64,000 bases of DNA from Periweissella fabaria (GCF_918814575.1 NZ_CAKKNS010000003.1:62001-126000), one strand, 5' to 3'; counted from the first letter of the stretch, positions 19,056 to 29,465 are shown. Program-made: numbers and translations. The notes: a model not told the origin generated them from the letters alone.

Positions 19056-19421
19056 TTACTTCTTCTTACCAGCAATTGCCTTAGCTGGACCCTTACGAGT
19101 ACGAGCATTGTTCTTAGTGTGTTGTCCACGCACTGGAAGACCCTTCCGGTGACGGATACCACGGTAAGAAGCGATTTCTTGCAATTGTTTGATGTTCAAT
19201 GATACTTCACGACGAAGGTCACCTTCGACTTTGATGCCGTCAACAACGGCACGGATAGCATCTTCTTGATCAGCAGTTAAATCGCGTACACGAACGTCTT
19301 CAGAAACCTTAGCGTCAACTAAGATTTGCTTAGCAGTTGTGTTACCGATTCCGTAGATGTAAGTCAAGCCAATGACAATACGCTTGTCACGTGGCAAGTC
19401 AATACCTGCAATACGAGCCAT
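19056..19421 (-). CDS. rpsM: 30S ribosomal protein S13
   Basis: Small-subunit head protein that contacts the P-site tRNA and bridges to the large subunit. The start at the ATG at 19419-19421 gives [14 protein letters not shown] and 121 residues, the family norm. A GGAGGT site precedes it, and a 5-residue upstream extension would cover that site. The C-terminal [17 protein letters not shown] tail is standard. A stable hairpin with a UUCG loop lies in the 63-bp gap before it. Confidence 0.97.
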   Translation of the reverse strand: MARIAGIDLPRDKRIVIGLTYIYGIGNTTAKQILVDAKVSEDVRVRDLTADQEDAIRAVVDGIKVEGDLRREVSLNIKQLQEIASYRGIRHRKGLPVRGQHTKNNARTRKGPAKAIAGKKK

Positions 19422-19458
19422 GAAATTTACCTCCATATATTTTTTTGAGAGCTTTATT

Positions 19459-19476
19459 ATACACTCGAAAGTGTAT
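19459..19476 (-). other. UUCG-capped hairpin between rpmJ and rpsM
   Basis: In the mRNA sense, ATACACT and AGTGTAT (7 bp) enclose a TTCG tetraloop. No T-run follows, so it is not a terminator. It may protect or process the mRNA or affect coupling between the genes. Confidence 0.55.
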
Positions 19477-19484
19477 TAAGGTAA

Positions 19485-19604
19485 TTACTTACCTTGACGT
19501 TGTTTGTGTTTTGGGTTTGCTGAGCAAATAACCATAACACGGCCGTTACGCTTGATCACTTTACAGTGTTCGCACATAGGCTTAACTGATGGACGTACCT
19601 TCAT
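19485..19604 (-). CDS. rpmJ: 50S ribosomal protein L36
   Basis: The smallest large-subunit protein, only 39 residues: [15 protein letters not shown] at the start and HKQRQGK at the end. Cys11, Cys14, Cys27 and His33 form the zinc site of the C+ type. A GGAGGAAT-type ribosome site lies upstream. It sits in its conserved place, 28 bp after infA and 63 bp before rpsM. Confidence 0.97.
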   Translation of the reverse strand: MKVRPSVKPMCEHCKVIKRNGRVMVICSANPKHKQRQGK

Positions 19605-19632
19605 AATCTATTCCTCCTATTCGGTTAACTGA

Positions 19633-19848
19633 TTATTTAAAGCGATAAGTAATACGACCCTTAGTAAGATCGTATGGTGACATTTCAACAGTCACCTTGT
19701 CCCCAGGTAAGATACGGATGAAGTTCTTCCGAATTTTACCAGAAACGTGAGCCAAAATAACATGTCCATTTTCGAGTTCTACTTTGAACATTGCGTTAGG
19801 CAAAGTTTCTTTAACAATACCTTCGATTTCAATAACATCACTAGCCAC
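19633..19848 (-). CDS. infA: Translation initiation factor IF-1
   Basis: Binds the 30S A site during initiation. The 71-residue protein is a single S1/OB-fold domain, with [25 protein letters not shown] and the C-terminal [15 protein letters not shown] that are almost invariant. It is preceded by a 148-bp gap after adk that holds an inverted repeat, which could set its expression apart from the upstream genes. Confidence 0.97.
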   Translation of the reverse strand: MASDVIEIEGIVKETLPNAMFKVELENGHVILAHVSGKIRKNFIRILPGDKVTVEMSPYDLTKGRITYRFK

Positions 19849-19996
19849 GCTAAATTCCTCCTTGTTGTTTTATCTTAATTATTATATGAGTTTTAAAACC
19901 TAAATCATAGATTACTTAATTACCTTAAGCTGAACCCGTTACTTTAACTAATGAAAACTCATAATTAAAATAAGTCAGTTGCAATTTTGACGAGCA

Positions 19997-20557
19997 TTAC
20001 AGTGATTTTAAAATTTCTTGTGTGTCAGCAAAGACAACATCGATGTCACGAGCGCCATCAATAGTATGAAGGAGCCCTTTACCATTGTAAAAATCAATCA
20101 ATGGTGTGTTCATCTTAATGTTAACTTCAAGACGATTTTTAATCGTTGCTGGAGTATCATCAGCACGACCACGTGCAAGCAAGCGGTCAGCTAATAATTC
20201 AGGTTCAACATCAAAGTTGATCACTGCTGTTAAAGGTTTGTTAAGTTCTGCCAAGATTTCGTCCAAAGCATTTGCTTGAACTAATGTCCGTGGGAAACCA
20301 TCAAGCATAAAACCATCCTTAGTGTCTGGTTGTGCTAAACGATCCTTAACAATCCCAACTGTAACTTCGTCGGGAACCAATTCACCTTTATCGATGAATT
20401 TTTTGGCTTCCAAGCCCATTTCAGTTTCATTAGCCATTGCCTCACGGAAAATATCACCAGTTGAAATGTGCGGAATCGCAAATTCCTTGATAATTTTTTC
20501 TGCTTGGGTACCTTTACCTGCACCAGGCAAGCCCATAAGTACTAAATTCAATGCCAT
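19997..20557 (-). CDS. adk: Adenylate kinase, short-LID form
   Basis: Interconverts ATP plus AMP with two ADP. The P-loop GLPGAGKGT is at 9-17 and the nucleotide-binding DGFPRT at 86-91. The LID is minimal: RGRADD at 129-134 leads directly into PATIKNRL, without the four-cysteine zinc insert of about 30 residues common in Gram-positive enzymes. The protein therefore has 186 residues rather than about 215. It follows secY after 3 bp. As I recall, the short form occurs in the Leuconostoc/Weissella group, so it supports the placement of this genome; this is family knowledge, not shown here. Confidence 0.95.
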   Translation of the reverse strand: MALNLVLMGLPGAGKGTQAEKIIKEFAIPHISTGDIFREAMANETEMGLEAKKFIDKGELVPDEVTVGIVKDRLAQPDTKDGFMLDGFPRTLVQANALDEILAELNKPLTAVINFDVEPELLADRLLARGRADDTPATIKNRLEVNIKMNTPLIDFYNGKGLLHTIDGARDIDVVFADTQEILKSL

Positions 20558-20560
20558 GAT

Positions 20561-21865
20561 TTATTCTCCTTCTCTGATGAAACCAACATATTGACGCTTC
20601 ATCATCAAGCCATCAAGTTGGCGAATCAATTCAATAGCAACACCAACTACAATAAGTAAGCTGGTACCACCAAGTCCGATTGACTGATTTAAGCCCCACA
20701 CATTAGTTGCGATTAATGGCAACAATGCGATGAAACCTAAGAATAGTGAGCCAACAACTGATAAACGCATCAATAATCTTGAAACCCATTTCTGAGTTTC
20801 CTTACCAGGCCAAATTCCTACAATGTAAGAACCTTGCTTTTGTAAGTTTTCTGCTAACTTTTCTGGATTAACTTGAACAAACGCGTAGAAGAATGTAAAT
20901 AATACAATCAAAACGGTGTACAAGATTGAACCAGAGGTCGTTTGCATACTAAAGACGTTTTGTAGAATTTTAAACCAAGTTGTATCACTATAGTTACCTT
21001 GGAAAAATAACAAGAACGTCTGTGGTGTCGCCACAAATGAAGAAGCGAAGATAACAGGGATAACCCCAGAAACGTTAACCTTCAATGGTAAGTAAGACGA
21101 ATCACCTGAACCAGTTGACCGTCGAGTGTATTGCATTGGAATCTTACGAATTGCTTGTTGCACATAGGTAACAAACACAACAACTGCAATAACTGCAACT
21201 GCTAACGCAACGATAAACAACCACCCTTGCCATTGTGAGCCTTGTGGGGCTTGCACAACTTCTTCTTTATATATTTGATAGATACCAGCAGGCATCCGTG
21301 CAATAATTCCAGCAAAAATCAACATTGAAACGCCATTCCCAAGTCCTCGCTCAGTGATCATTTCACCAAGCCAGGTAGCAAACATCGTTCCAGCGGTAAG
21401 AATCAGCCCAATCATTACATATGTTTGGACATTTGGAGTTTTAACAAGACCCATTGAACTCAATGAGTTAAATCCTGCAGTAACTCCAATTGACTGAACA
21501 AACGCCAACACAATGGTTAACCATCGTGTCGCTTGATTAAGTTTGCGTCGACCAACTTCACCTTGCTTTGACCATTCCACAAATCGTGGCACAATGTCCA
21601 TCTGGAGTAATTGAACCACGATCTGTGCAGTAACGTAAGGTGAGACCCCCATTGCAAACAATGAGTAATTAGTCAACCCACCACCACTGAAAATATTCAA
21701 GATGCCAACCAAGCCCGAATTTGCAAGATTTTGAATTGCATGGGCATTGATACCAGGAACGGTGATATAAGCACCAATCCGGTAGATAATCAAAATACCA
21801 AGTGTGAAGAGCATCTTGTTCCGGATGTCTTTGACTTTAATGGCATTCTTGATTGTTGTTAGCAT
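20561..21865 (-). CDS. secY: Preprotein translocase subunit SecY
   Basis: Core channel of the Sec machinery in the plasma membrane. The 434-residue protein shows ten hydrophobic segments, the plug region around NIFSGGGLTNYSLFAMGVSPYVTAQIV, and the C-terminal cytoplasmic loop with GKETQKWVSRLL. Its ATG overlaps the rplO stop by one base (TAATG), so translation is coupled to L15, the usual arrangement. adk follows almost immediately. Confidence 0.97.
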   Translation of the reverse strand: MLTTIKNAIKVKDIRNKMLFTLGILIIYRIGAYITVPGINAHAIQNLANSGLVGILNIFSGGGLTNYSLFAMGVSPYVTAQIVVQLLQMDIVPRFVEWSKQGEVGRRKLNQATRWLTIVLAFVQSIGVTAGFNSLSSMGLVKTPNVQTYVMIGLILTAGTMFATWLGEMITERGLGNGVSMLIFAGIIARMPAGIYQIYKEEVVQAPQGSQWQGWLFIVALAVAVIAVVVFVTYVQQAIRKIPMQYTRRSTGSGDSSYLPLKVNVSGVIPVIFASSFVATPQTFLLFFQGNYSDTTWFKILQNVFSMQTTSGSILYTVLIVLFTFFYAFVQVNPEKLAENLQKQGSYIVGIWPGKETQKWVSRLLMRLSVVGSLFLGFIALLPLIATNVWGLNQSIGLGGTSLLIVVGVAIELIRQLDGLMMKRQYVGFIREGE

Positions 21866-22299
21866 TAGAGTACCTCTACAGATCCACCAGCAGCTTCAAT
21901 AGCTACGACAGCTGAGTTTGAGAACTTGTTAGCTTTAACAGTCAACTTCTTAGCCAATTCGCCATTTCCAAGCACTTTGATACCAGATTTTTCGTTTTTA
22001 ACGATTCCGGCTTCAACTAACAATGCTGGTGTAACAACAGCACCGTCTTCGAATTTGTTCAAAGTGTCAAGGTTAACGATTGCGTATTCTTTGCGGTTAA
22101 TGTTAGTAAAACCACGTTTTGGAATACGACGGAAAAGAGGCATTTGACCCCCTTCAAAACCAACACGAACCTTGCCACGAGCCTTTTGACCCTTTTGACC
22201 ACGTCCAGCGGTTTTACCGTTACCAGAAGAAGTACCACGACCCACACGGTTACGTGTTTGACGTGAACCTTCTGCAGCTTTTAATTCGTTCAACTTCAT
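21865..22299 (-). CDS. rplO: 50S ribosomal protein L15
   Basis: Early-assembly large-subunit protein. Its glycine- and arginine-rich N-terminal extension ([19 protein letters not shown]) reaches into 23S rRNA, followed by [18 protein letters not shown]. At 144 residues it is normal. It comes 36 bp after rpmD and overlaps secY by one base. Confidence 0.98.
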   Translation of the reverse strand: MKLNELKAAEGSRQTRNRVGRGTSSGNGKTAGRGQKGQKARGKVRVGFEGGQMPLFRRIPKRGFTNINRKEYAIVNLDTLNKFEDGAVVTPALLVEAGIVKNEKSGIKVLGNGELAKKLTVKANKFSNSAVVAIEAAGGSVEVL

Positions 22300-22335
22300 T
22301 AGGTAGGCACCTCCTTATTTTTTTAGTTTTTTTAA

Positions 22336-22518
22336 TTACTTAGCTTCTTCAACAGAAACCAAGTGAGCAATCAAGAATACAGCTCCACGAGTAGCTTCGT
22401 TGTCAGGCTTAATAACTGATGAGTTAACCTTGTTTAAACCAAGGGCCTTAACGATCGCACGTTGCTTAGGAAGACGGTGAGCAGCACTCTTAACAAGTGT
22501 AATTTTTACATTAGCCAT
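22336..22518 (-). CDS. rpmD: 50S ribosomal protein L30
   Basis: Small large-subunit protein of 60 residues with the [17 protein letters not shown] start and [18 protein letters not shown] core. It is present in the conserved spc-operon position, 15 bp after rpsE. Some Firmicutes lack this gene, so its presence is worth recording. Confidence 0.97.
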   Translation of the reverse strand: MANVKITLVKSAAHRLPKQRAIVKALGLNKVNSSVIKPDNEATRGAVFLIAHLVSVEEAK

Positions 22519-22533
22519 GTGTAAATCCTCCTA

Positions 22534-23037
22534 TTAATCAGCAAGGTGTTCCAATGAAACACCACGTAAAGCAGAAACTTCTTCAGCCTTCTTAAGTGAC
22601 TTCAAGGCTTCAAACGTTGCGCGAACAACGTTAACTGGAGTACTTGAGCCAAGAGACTTAGAAGTAACGTCGGTAACACCTGCAAGTTCCATAACGGCAC
22701 GAACAGCACCACCGGCAGCAACCCCAGAACCTTCAACGGCTGGTTTGATCATGATGCGACCACCACCCCAGATTCCGAGAGTTTCGTGAGGAATAGTTGT
22801 AGCAACAGTTGGAACTGCAATCAAGTTACGCTTAGCGTCTTCAATTGCCTTACGGATTGCTTCAGGAACTTCCTGAGCTTTACCAGTACCAAAACCAACG
22901 TGACCGTTCTTATCACCTACAACCACGAGGGCTGCAAAGCGAAGACGACGTCCACCTTTAACAACTTTGGTAACACGGTTGATAGCAACCACGTTTTCTT
23001 CTAATTCACCAAGAGTTTTTGGATCAATAAATGCCAT
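22534..23037 (-). CDS. rpsE: 30S ribosomal protein S5
   Basis: Small-subunit protein important for decoding accuracy and for entry of the mRNA. At 167 residues it has the double-stranded RNA-binding-like N-terminal part ([27 protein letters not shown]) and the C-terminal [32 protein letters not shown]. It lies 20 bp after rplR and 15 bp before rpmD. Confidence 0.98.
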   Translation of the reverse strand: MAFIDPKTLGELEENVVAINRVTKVVKGGRRLRFAALVVVGDKNGHVGFGTGKAQEVPEAIRKAIEDAKRNLIAVPTVATTIPHETLGIWGGGRIMIKPAVEGSGVAAGGAVRAVMELAGVTDVTSKSLGSSTPVNVVRATFEALKSLKKAEEVSALRGVSLEHLAD

Positions 23038-23057
23038 GTTTTTTATTCCTCCTTTCC

Positions 23058-23414
23058 TTAGAACTTAAGACCGTTTTCACGAGCTGCTTCAGCAAGCACT
23101 TGTACACGGCCGTGGTATAAGTAACCACCACGATCAAAGACAACGTCTTCGATACCAGCCGCAACAGCGCGCTTAGCAACTTGAGCACCAACAAACGCAG
23201 CCTTTTCAGACTTAGTTGTGCCAGTAACGTCCTTGTCAAGTGTTGAGGCACTTGCTAACGTCACACCCGCTACGTCATCAATCACTTGAGCGTAGATGTT
23301 TTGGTTTGAACGGAAAATGTTCAAGCGTGGGCGTTCAGCAGTACCAGAGATTTTTGCGCGAACGCGGCCGTGGCGACGTTGGCGAGTTTTGTTCTTATCT
23401 GGTTTTGAAATCAT
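23058..23414 (-). CDS. rplR: 50S ribosomal protein L18
   Basis: Binds 5S rRNA in the central protuberance together with L5. The 118-residue sequence has [39 protein letters not shown] and ends in [26 protein letters not shown], both diagnostic. It lies 52 bp after rplF. Confidence 0.98.
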   Translation of the reverse strand: MISKPDKNKTRQRRHGRVRAKISGTAERPRLNIFRSNQNIYAQVIDDVAGVTLASASTLDKDVTGTTKSEKAAFVGAQVAKRAVAAGIEDVVFDRGGYLYHGRVQVLAEAARENGLKF

Positions 23415-23466
23415 TTGAGTAACCTCTATTTTCTAATCTAGAAAGATATACTAGTTAAGTAATTAA

Positions 23467-24003
23467 TTACTTACCAGTCTTACCTTCCTTACGACGAACT
23501 TGTTCATCAATGTAACGAATACCTTTACCCTTGTAAGGTTCAGGTGCACGAACTGAACGGATTTCTGCGGCTAAGTCACCAACAGATTGTTTTGAAACAC
23601 CTGAAATGATCACAGTAGTTGTGTCAGGTGATTCGATTTTCAACTCAGCGGGAGTTTCGAATTCAACTGGGTGTGAATAACCCACGTTCAATACGAGTTT
23701 AGTACCTTGCATTTGGGCACGGTAACCAACCCCAACAAGCTTCAAAGTCTTTGAGAAACCTTCGTTTACACCTTCAACCATGTTAGCAAAGTTGGCACGA
23801 GTAGTACCGTGCATTGCCTTCATACGGTTATCGTCTGATGGACGAGTGAAAGTTGCTTCGTTTCCTTCGATGTTCAAAGTAATGTCTGAACTGAATGTAC
23901 GAGTTAATTCCCCTTTAGGACCTTTAACAGTCACAGTGAAACCATCTTGTTTAACTTCAACGCCTGCTGGAATTTCAACAGTCTTATTACCAATACGACT
24001 CAC
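23467..24003 (-). CDS. rplF: 50S ribosomal protein L6
   Basis: Large-subunit protein near the factor-binding site. Its 178 residues contain the tandem RNA-recognition-like domains, with the signature [11 protein letters not shown] near the C-terminus. The start [15 protein letters not shown] is typical. It lies 33 bp after rpsH. Confidence 0.98.
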   Translation of the reverse strand: MSRIGNKTVEIPAGVEVKQDGFTVTVKGPKGELTRTFSSDITLNIEGNEATFTRPSDDNRMKAMHGTTRANFANMVEGVNEGFSKTLKLVGVGYRAQMQGTKLVLNVGYSHPVEFETPAELKIESPDTTTVIISGVSKQSVGDLAAEIRSVRAPEPYKGKGIRYIDEQVRRKEGKTGK

Positions 24004-24036
24004 GAGTAGGTACCTCCTTTTTTTTAATTTTTTATA

Positions 24037-24435
24037 TTACCAAACGTAAGCGATAACTTCGCCACCAATTTTCTTGGCGCGAGCTTCTTTATCTGTTACC
24101 ACACCTTCAGAAGTTGAAATGATAGCAATACCTAAACCATTCAACACCTTTGGCACAGCATCGGCCTTAACGTATGAACGCAAACCTGGCTTTGAAATAC
24201 GTTTCAAACCAGTGATAACGCGTTGCTTGTCAGTACCGTATTTAAGGAATACACGGATGATGCCTTGCTTGTCATCTTCAATGTATTCAACATCGCGAAT
24301 GAAACCTTCATTTTTCAAGATTTCCGCAATGTCCTTTTTGATCTTTGAGGCAGGAGCTTCGACAACTTCATGTTTTACCATGTTCGCGTTACGAATACGT
24401 GTCAAAAAGTCTGCAATAGGGTCAGTCATAGACAT
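24037..24435 (-). CDS. rpsH: 30S ribosomal protein S8
   Basis: Binds the central domain of 16S rRNA and organises the platform. It has 132 residues with [22 protein letters not shown] at the N-terminus and [26 protein letters not shown] at the C-terminus. In E. coli S8 represses its own operon; whether that applies here cannot be seen. It lies 59 bp after rpsN. Confidence 0.98.
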   Translation of the reverse strand: MSMTDPIADFLTRIRNANMVKHEVVEAPASKIKKDIAEILKNEGFIRDVEYIEDDKQGIIRVFLKYGTDKQRVITGLKRISKPGLRSYVKADAVPKVLNGLGIAIISTSEGVVTDKEARAKKIGGEVIAYVW

Positions 24436-24494
24436 TGATGTTTACCCTCCTTCATCATTAATATTTTTAAAGTTTTTATTTTAGTAAACTGTGC

Positions 24495-24680
24495 TTACCA
24501 AGAAGCTTTTTGCATACCAGGAATTTGACCTTTGTGAGCTAAATCACGTAGGCAAATCCGGCATAAACGAAACTTACGGTAAACACTGTGTGGACGTCCG
24601 CAACGTTCACAACGAGTGTATTCTTGAACCGCGAACTTAGCTGGGCGCTTGTTCTTGGCTACCATTGATTTCTTTGCCAT
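24495..24680 (-). CDS. rpsN: 30S ribosomal protein S14, zinc-binding type
   Basis: Small-subunit head protein. This is the short C+ form of 61 residues with a zinc ribbon: Cys24 and Cys27 in TRCERCG, Cys40 and Cys43 in RLCRICL. It lies 17 bp after rplE. A zinc-free paralogue, common in this order for zinc starvation, is not in the window. Confidence 0.97.
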   Translation of the reverse strand: MAKKSMVAKNKRPAKFAVQEYTRCERCGRPHSVYRKFRLCRICLRDLAHKGQIPGMQKASW

Positions 24681-24697
24681 TTATATTATCTCCTAAA

Positions 24698-25240
24698 TTA
24701 CTTAGCGAAAGGCATACCCAATTGACTCAACAATTCACGTGATTCTTCATCAGTGTTTGCAGTAGTAACGATAACGATATCTAAACCACGAACGCGGTTA
24801 ACGTTATCAAAGTCAATTTCAGGGAAGATTAATTGTTCACGAACTCCGAGTGTGTAGTTACCACGACCGTCAAACGCTTTGTTTGAAACACCGTGGAAGT
24901 CACGAACACGTGGAAGTGAAACAGAAACTAACTTGTCTAAGAAGTCATACATACGTTCTCCACGCAATGTAACCTTAGCACCGATAGCCATTCCTTCACG
25001 AAGACGGAAGCCGGCGATTGACTTCTTGGCGCGAGTTACGAGTGGTTTTTGACCTGAGATCAATGCCAACTCAGCAACTGCTTCATCCAAGTTTTTTGAG
25101 TTTGATACAGCGTCACCAACACCCATGTTAAGCACGATTTTATCGAGCTTAGGAGCTTGCATTGATGAAGTGTAACTGAATTTTTCAATTAATGAAGGTT
25201 GAACTTCATTAACATATTTTTCTTTTAAACGATTAGCCAT
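24698..25240 (-). CDS. rplE: 50S ribosomal protein L5
   Basis: Binds 5S rRNA and touches the P-site tRNA. The 180-residue sequence has [18 protein letters not shown], the conserved [18 protein letters not shown], and the C-terminal [27 protein letters not shown]. It lies 32 bp after rplX. Confidence 0.98.
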   Translation of the reverse strand: MANRLKEKYVNEVQPSLIEKFSYTSSMQAPKLDKIVLNMGVGDAVSNSKNLDEAVAELALISGQKPLVTRAKKSIAGFRLREGMAIGAKVTLRGERMYDFLDKLVSVSLPRVRDFHGVSNKAFDGRGNYTLGVREQLIFPEIDFDNVNRVRGLDIVIVTTANTDEESRELLSQLGMPFAK

Positions 25241-25272
25241 GAAAATGATTTCCTCCTTTCAAGTCAAAATTA

Positions 25273-25581
25273 TTAGTCAAGATTATTGCCTGACTTTTTA
25301 GCATAACGCACTTTTTTGCCATCTTCAACCTTGAAGCCAACACGAGTTGGTTCGTTAGTAGAAGGGTCGAGCAACATTACGTTTGAAACGTGAATAGGTG
25401 CTTCGACATCAATGATTCCACCTTGTGGGAAAGCATTGCTTGGCTTTTGGTGCTTTTTAACGATGTTGATACCTTCAACAACAACACGGCTTGAAGCAGC
25501 GATAGTCTTTAAGATCACGCCGTCCTTACCTTTGTCCTTGCCTGCGATAATACGAACTTTATCACCAGTCTTAACAAACAT
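25273..25581 (-). CDS. rplX: 50S ribosomal protein L24
   Basis: Assembly-initiating large-subunit protein with a KOW motif ([21 protein letters not shown] at the N-terminus). It has 102 residues and ends in [13 protein letters not shown]. It lies 39 bp after rplN and is preceded by a strong ribosome site. Confidence 0.97.
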   Translation of the reverse strand: MFVKTGDKVRIIAGKDKGKDGVILKTIAASSRVVVEGINIVKKHQKPSNAFPQGGIIDVEAPIHVSNVMLLDPSTNEPTRVGFKVEDGKKVRYAKKSGNNLD

Positions 25582-25620
25582 TTGTAGCGCACCTCCTTTT
25601 TTTAGAATGATGGTTTTTTA

Positions 25621-25989
25621 TTATAATACTTCTGGTGCGAGAGAAACGATACGCATGTAATCATTTTCACGCAATTCACGGGCAACAGGGCCAAAGATAC
25701 GAGTACCTACTGGGCTCTTGTCATCCTTAACAATAACAGCGGCGTTTTCATCAAATTTGATGTATGAACCGTCTGCACGGTGTACACCTGAAACTGTACG
25801 AACGATAACGGCTTTAACCACGTCACCCTTCTTTACAGTACCACCAGGGATAGCTTGTTTAACGGTAGCAACGATCATGTCACCAATGTTGGCGAACTTA
25901 CGACCTGAACCACCAAGCACCTTGATAGTCAAAATTTCACGTGCACCTGAGTTATCAGCAACTCGTAAACGACTTTCTTGTTGGATCAC
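25621..25989 (-). CDS. rplN: 50S ribosomal protein L14
   Basis: Large-subunit protein at the intersubunit bridge. I start it at a GTG at 25987-25989, giving (M)[17 protein letters not shown] and 122 residues, exactly the family length. An AGGAGG site lies nine bases upstream. An in-frame ATG at 26013 would place that site inside the coding region and is rejected. The C-terminal [14 protein letters not shown] is standard. It lies 60 bp after rpsQ. Confidence 0.96.
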   Translation of the reverse strand: MIQQESRLRVADNSGAREILTIKVLGGSGRKFANIGDMIVATVKQAIPGGTVKKGDVVKAVIVRTVSGVHRADGSYIKFDENAAVIVKDDKSPVGTRIFGPVARELRENDYMRIVSLAPEVL

Positions 25990-26049
25990 AGTTAGTGTCC
26001 TCCTTCCATCCAAAAATTAAGAATACGAAATATATTACTTAATAATATA

Positions 26050-26316
26050 TTAGATAATCACAGCTTCTTCAACGATTTCAACTAAGCGGAAGCGTTTAGT
26101 TGCAGACAATGGACGAGTTTCCATGATCTTAACAACATCACCAGTCTTAGCTTGGTTGTTTTCATCGTGAGCTTTGTACTTTTTAGTGTACTTAACGCGC
26201 TTACCGTAGATTGGGTGGTTCTTGTAAGTTTCAATGGCAACAGTAATTGTCTTATCCATCTTATCTGAAACAACTCGACCTTGGTAAACTTTACGGGCGT
26301 TACGTTCTTCACTCAT
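26050..26316 (-). CDS. rpsQ: 30S ribosomal protein S17
   Basis: OB-fold protein that binds 16S rRNA early in assembly. The 88 residues include the diagnostic [22 protein letters not shown] and [27 protein letters not shown]. It lies 23 bp after rpmC. Confidence 0.98.
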   Translation of the reverse strand: MSEERNARKVYQGRVVSDKMDKTITVAIETYKNHPIYGKRVKYTKKYKAHDENNQAKTGDVVKIMETRPLSATKRFRLVEIVEEAVII

Positions 26317-26339
26317 GCTAATGGCCTTCCTTTCGTATT

Positions 26340-26534
26340 CTACTTGTTCAATTCTTGTTGACGAAGGACCGTCTTGATACGCGCAATGTTCTTACGAACT
26401 TGTGCCAAACGGGCAGTGTTTTCAAGTTGGCCTGTTGCTAATTGGAAACGCAAGTTGAAAAGTTCTTCTTTGTAGCCCTTTTCTTTTGCAACCAATTCAG
26501 CAGCGGTTAAATCTTTAATTTCACTTGCTTTCAT
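26340..26534 (-). CDS. rpmC: 50S ribosomal protein L29
   Basis: Two-helix protein at the tunnel exit, next to the binding site of trigger factor and SRP. It has 64 residues with [14 protein letters not shown] and the conserved [18 protein letters not shown] followed by [13 protein letters not shown]. It is only 2 bp from rplP. Confidence 0.98.
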   Translation of the reverse strand: MKASEIKDLTAAELVAKEKGYKEELFNLRFQLATGQLENTARLAQVRKNIARIKTVLRQQELNK

Positions 26535-26536
26535 TC

Positions 26537-26956
26537 TTATTCACCCTCCACTTCGCGGGTTAAGACTTTAGTCTTAACTGGCAACTTGTGTGAAGCGAGA
26601 CGTAAGGCTTCGCGGGCGATTTCTTCTGAAACCCCACCGACTTCGAACATAACCTTACCACGCTTAACAGGGGCAACCCATCCTTCAGGGGCACCTTTAC
26701 CGTTACCCATACGGACACCAACACCCTTAGATGTATATGATTTGTGAGGGAAGATCTTGATCCAAACCTTACCACCACGCTTCATGTAACGAGTCATAGC
26801 AATACGAGCTGCTTCAATTTGGCGGTTAGTAATCCAACTTGAAGTAGTCGCTTGTAAACCGAATTCACCGAAAGCAACAGTCTTGCCACCTTTGGCTTCA
26901 CCACGCATCTTACCGCGGTGTTCACGACGGTGTTTTACACGTTTTGGTACAAGCAT
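26537..26956 (-). CDS. rplP: 50S ribosomal protein L16
   Basis: Large-subunit protein that helps position A-site tRNA. The start at the ATG at 26954-26956 gives [15 protein letters not shown] and 139 residues; a GGAGGG site precedes it, within the end of rpsC. A 14-residue frame extension upstream lies inside rpsC and is rejected. The core [22 protein letters not shown] is diagnostic. One base separates it from the rpsC stop. Confidence 0.97.
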   Translation of the reverse strand: MLVPKRVKHRREHRGKMRGEAKGGKTVAFGEFGLQATTSSWITNRQIEAARIAMTRYMKRGGKVWIKIFPHKSYTSKGVGVRMGNGKGAPEGWVAPVKRGKVMFEVGGVSEEIAREALRLASHKLPVKTKVLTREVEGE

Positions 26957-26957
26957 C

Positions 26958-27608
26958 TTATTTCCCTCCTTTGTTCTTAGTAGGGAGAACTTCACCACGG
27001 TAGATCCAAGTCTTAATACCTAATTTACCGTAAGTAGTCATTGCTTCGTCCCATGAGTAATCAATATCAGCACGCAATGTGTGCAAAGGAACAGTTCCTT
27101 CAGTGTAGTGTTCGATACGGGCAATATCTGCACCGTTCAAACGACCAGCGACTTGCGTCTTGATACCCTTGGCACCGGCGCGCATTGCACGTTGGATTGC
27201 TCCACGCATTGCACGACGGAAGGCAACACGGCGTTCCAAGTCGTTTGCGATTTGTTGACCAACAAGGTGGGCATCCAAATCAGGCTTTTTAATTTCAACA
27301 ATGTTGATGTGTACTCGCTTACCAGTCAATTTGTTTAATGATTGACGGAGAGTTTCAACTTCTGAACCACCTTTACCAATAACCATTCCTGGCTTGGCAG
27401 TGTGGATTGAAACGTTCACGCGCTTTGCAGCACGTTCGATTTCAATACGTGAGACAGAAGCATCAGCGAGCTTTTGTTCGATAAATTTACGAATCCGTAA
27501 GTCTTCGTGCAAGTAGTTTGCAAAATCTTGGTTGTTTGCGTACCACTTAGCATCCCAGTCACGGATAATACCAACACGGAAACCGGTTGGGTTAATCTTT
27601 TGACCCAT
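26958..27608 (-). CDS. rpsC: 30S ribosomal protein S3
   Basis: Forms the mRNA entry channel with S4 and S5. The 216-residue protein has a type II KH domain with [17 protein letters not shown] and the C-terminal domain starting near [27 protein letters not shown]. It ends in a basic tail, LPTKNKGGK. It lies 14 bp after rplV. Confidence 0.98.
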   Translation of the reverse strand: MGQKINPTGFRVGIIRDWDAKWYANNQDFANYLHEDLRIRKFIEQKLADASVSRIEIERAAKRVNVSIHTAKPGMVIGKGGSEVETLRQSLNKLTGKRVHINIVEIKKPDLDAHLVGQQIANDLERRVAFRRAMRGAIQRAMRAGAKGIKTQVAGRLNGADIARIEHYTEGTVPLHTLRADIDYSWDEAMTTYGKLGIKTWIYRGEVLPTKNKGGK

Positions 27609-27622
27609 TTGCTAATACCTCT

Positions 27623-27973
27623 CTACTTTTTTTCTGAAACCACAATTGTGATGTGGCTTGTACGTTTGTTAATTGGTGATGCAGAACCCTTCGCACGTGG
27701 ACGGAACCGTTTCATAGTTGGTCCTTCGTTTGCGAATGCTTCTGACACTACTAAATCTTCTTGATCTAATGAGAAGTTGTTTTCAGCGTTTGCTACTGCA
27801 GACTTCAACACCTTGTATACATCTTCAGATGCACCACGTGGTGAGAATTGCAAGATTGCAAATGCTTCGGCAACACTCTTGCCGCGAACAAGGTCGAGCA
27901 CTAGGCGGACCTTACGAGCTGCGACACGTACAGTTTTGGCAGTTGCCGTTGCTGATGTGATTTGTTCAGCCAT
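27623..27973 (-). CDS. rplV: 50S ribosomal protein L22
   Basis: Large-subunit protein with a beta-hairpin that lines the exit tunnel, where macrolide resistance changes arise. It has 116 residues, with [23 protein letters not shown] at the start and a hairpin tip around [24 protein letters not shown]. The tip shows no insertion or deletion that I can see. It lies 19 bp after rpsS. Confidence 0.98.
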   Translation of the reverse strand: MAEQITSATATAKTVRVAARKVRLVLDLVRGKSVAEAFAILQFSPRGASEDVYKVLKSAVANAENNFSLDQEDLVVSEAFANEGPTMKRFRPRAKGSASPINKRTSHITIVVSEKK

Positions 27974-27992
27974 GTTGTTTGTCCTCCTTTAA

Positions 27993-28274
27993 TTACTTAC
28001 GACCAGTTTTTTTGTCGTCACTGGCGTGACCTTTAAATGTCCGAGTTGGTACAAATTCACCTAATTTATGACCAACCATGTCATCTTGAATGAACACGGG
28101 AACGTGCTTACGACCATCGTAAACGGCGATTGTGTACCCAATGAAACTTGGGAAAATTGTTGAACGACGTGACCAAGTTTTGATAACTGATTTCTTTTCA
28201 GAGTCAGCTTGTGCTTCGATCTTCTTCAACAAGTGAGCATCGGCGAATGGGCCTTTTTTAAGACTACGAGCCAT
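27993..28274 (-). CDS. rpsS: 30S ribosomal protein S19
   Basis: Small-subunit head protein bound next to S13. Its 93 residues include [18 protein letters not shown], the conserved [28 protein letters not shown], and [16 protein letters not shown]. It lies 45 bp after rplB. Confidence 0.98.
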   Translation of the reverse strand: MARSLKKGPFADAHLLKKIEAQADSEKKSVIKTWSRRSTIFPSFIGYTIAVYDGRKHVPVFIQDDMVGHKLGEFVPTRTFKGHASDDKKTGRK

Positions 28275-28319
28275 CGTATGTCCTCCTCTTCTGGATTAGT
28301 TTTTTTGATTAATGGTTAA

Positions 28320-29153
28320 TTACTTACCTTTACGACCACGAACGATGAACTTAGTAGAACGTGCGTTAACGTTACGAGTCTTCTTACCGGCAGTCTTCTT
28401 ACCCCATGGAGACATTGGAGAAGGACGACCAACAGGCGCTTTACCTTCACCACCACCATGTGGGTGATCATTAGGGTTCATTACAGATCCACGAACGTGT
28501 GGACGTTGACCCTTCCAACGGTTACGACCGGCTTTACCCCAGTTAATCAATGAGTGTTCTGAGTTACCAACTTCACCAATTGTGGCACGGTTAGTAGCAA
28601 GAATCATACGAACTTCACCAGAAGTAAGACGTACAAGTACGTACTTACCTTCTTTACCAAGTAATTGAGCTGAAGTACCAGCTGAACGAACAAGTTGTCC
28701 ACCCTTACCTGGCTTCAATTCGATATTGTGAATCAAAGTACCTTCTGGAATAGCTGATAATGGAAGAGTGTTCCCTACCTTAATATCTGCATTCACACCT
28801 GATTCAACAACCATACCTACCTTAAGACCCTTAGGTGCAAGGATGTATGCTTTAACCCCATCAGAGTAAACAATCAAAGCGATGTTTGCAGTACGGTTTG
28901 GGTCGTACTCAATAGCTTTAACAGTTGCTTTGATGTCGTCCTTAGTACGCTTAAAGTCAATAATACGGTAAGCGCGCTTGTGTCCACCACCACGGTGACG
29001 AACAGTCATGTGACCGTAAGAATTACGACCACCAGACTTTGATTTTGATTCCAACAAGCTCTTTTCTGGCTTTGACTTAGTGATTTCAGCAAAGTCTGAG
29101 CTGGTCATGTTACGACGACCGTTTGTTGTTGGTTTGTACTTAATAATAGCCAC
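28320..29153 (-). CDS. rplB: 50S ribosomal protein L2
   Basis: Primary 23S-binding protein needed for peptidyl-transferase activity. The 277-residue protein has the SH3-like and OB-like RNA-binding parts and the signature [20 protein letters not shown], which includes the histidine near the active centre. It lies 24 bp after rplW. Confidence 0.98.
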   Translation of the reverse strand: MAIIKYKPTTNGRRNMTSSDFAEITKSKPEKSLLESKSKSGGRNSYGHMTVRHRGGGHKRAYRIIDFKRTKDDIKATVKAIEYDPNRTANIALIVYSDGVKAYILAPKGLKVGMVVESGVNADIKVGNTLPLSAIPEGTLIHNIELKPGKGGQLVRSAGTSAQLLGKEGKYVLVRLTSGEVRMILATNRATIGEVGNSEHSLINWGKAGRNRWKGQRPHVRGSVMNPNDHPHGGGEGKAPVGRPSPMSPWGKKTAGKKTRNVNARSTKFIVRGRKGK

Positions 29154-29177
29154 TATCGATTCCTCCTATATTAGATT

Positions 29178-29465
29178 TTATTCTTCAGTGAATAATTGAA
29201 TTTCTTTAGAATCTGCTGAAAGAGTAACGATAGCCTTCTTACGCTTCTTAGTGTAACCTGAGAAACGACCTTGGCGCTTTAATTTACCCTTCACGTTTGC
29301 TACGTTGATTTTAGCAACCTTAACTTCGAAGATTTCTTCGATAGCTGATTTAACTTGCGTCTTAGTAGCTCGTGTATCAACGTCGAATGTGTAACGCTTG
29401 CTATCTAAACCAGCCATAGTAGCTTCAGTAATGATAGGGCGTAAAATGATATCGCGTGCGTCCAT
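29178..29465 (-). CDS. rplW: 50S ribosomal protein L23
   Basis: Docking site for trigger factor and SRP at the tunnel exit. It has 95 residues: [18 protein letters not shown] at the start, then [37 protein letters not shown]. Its ATG overlaps the rplD stop by one base, so it is translationally coupled to L4. Confidence 0.98.
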   Translation of the reverse strand: MDARDIILRPIITEATMAGLDSKRYTFDVDTRATKTQVKSAIEEIFEVKVAKINVANVKGKLKRQGRFSGYTKKRKKAIVTLSADSKEIQLFTEE

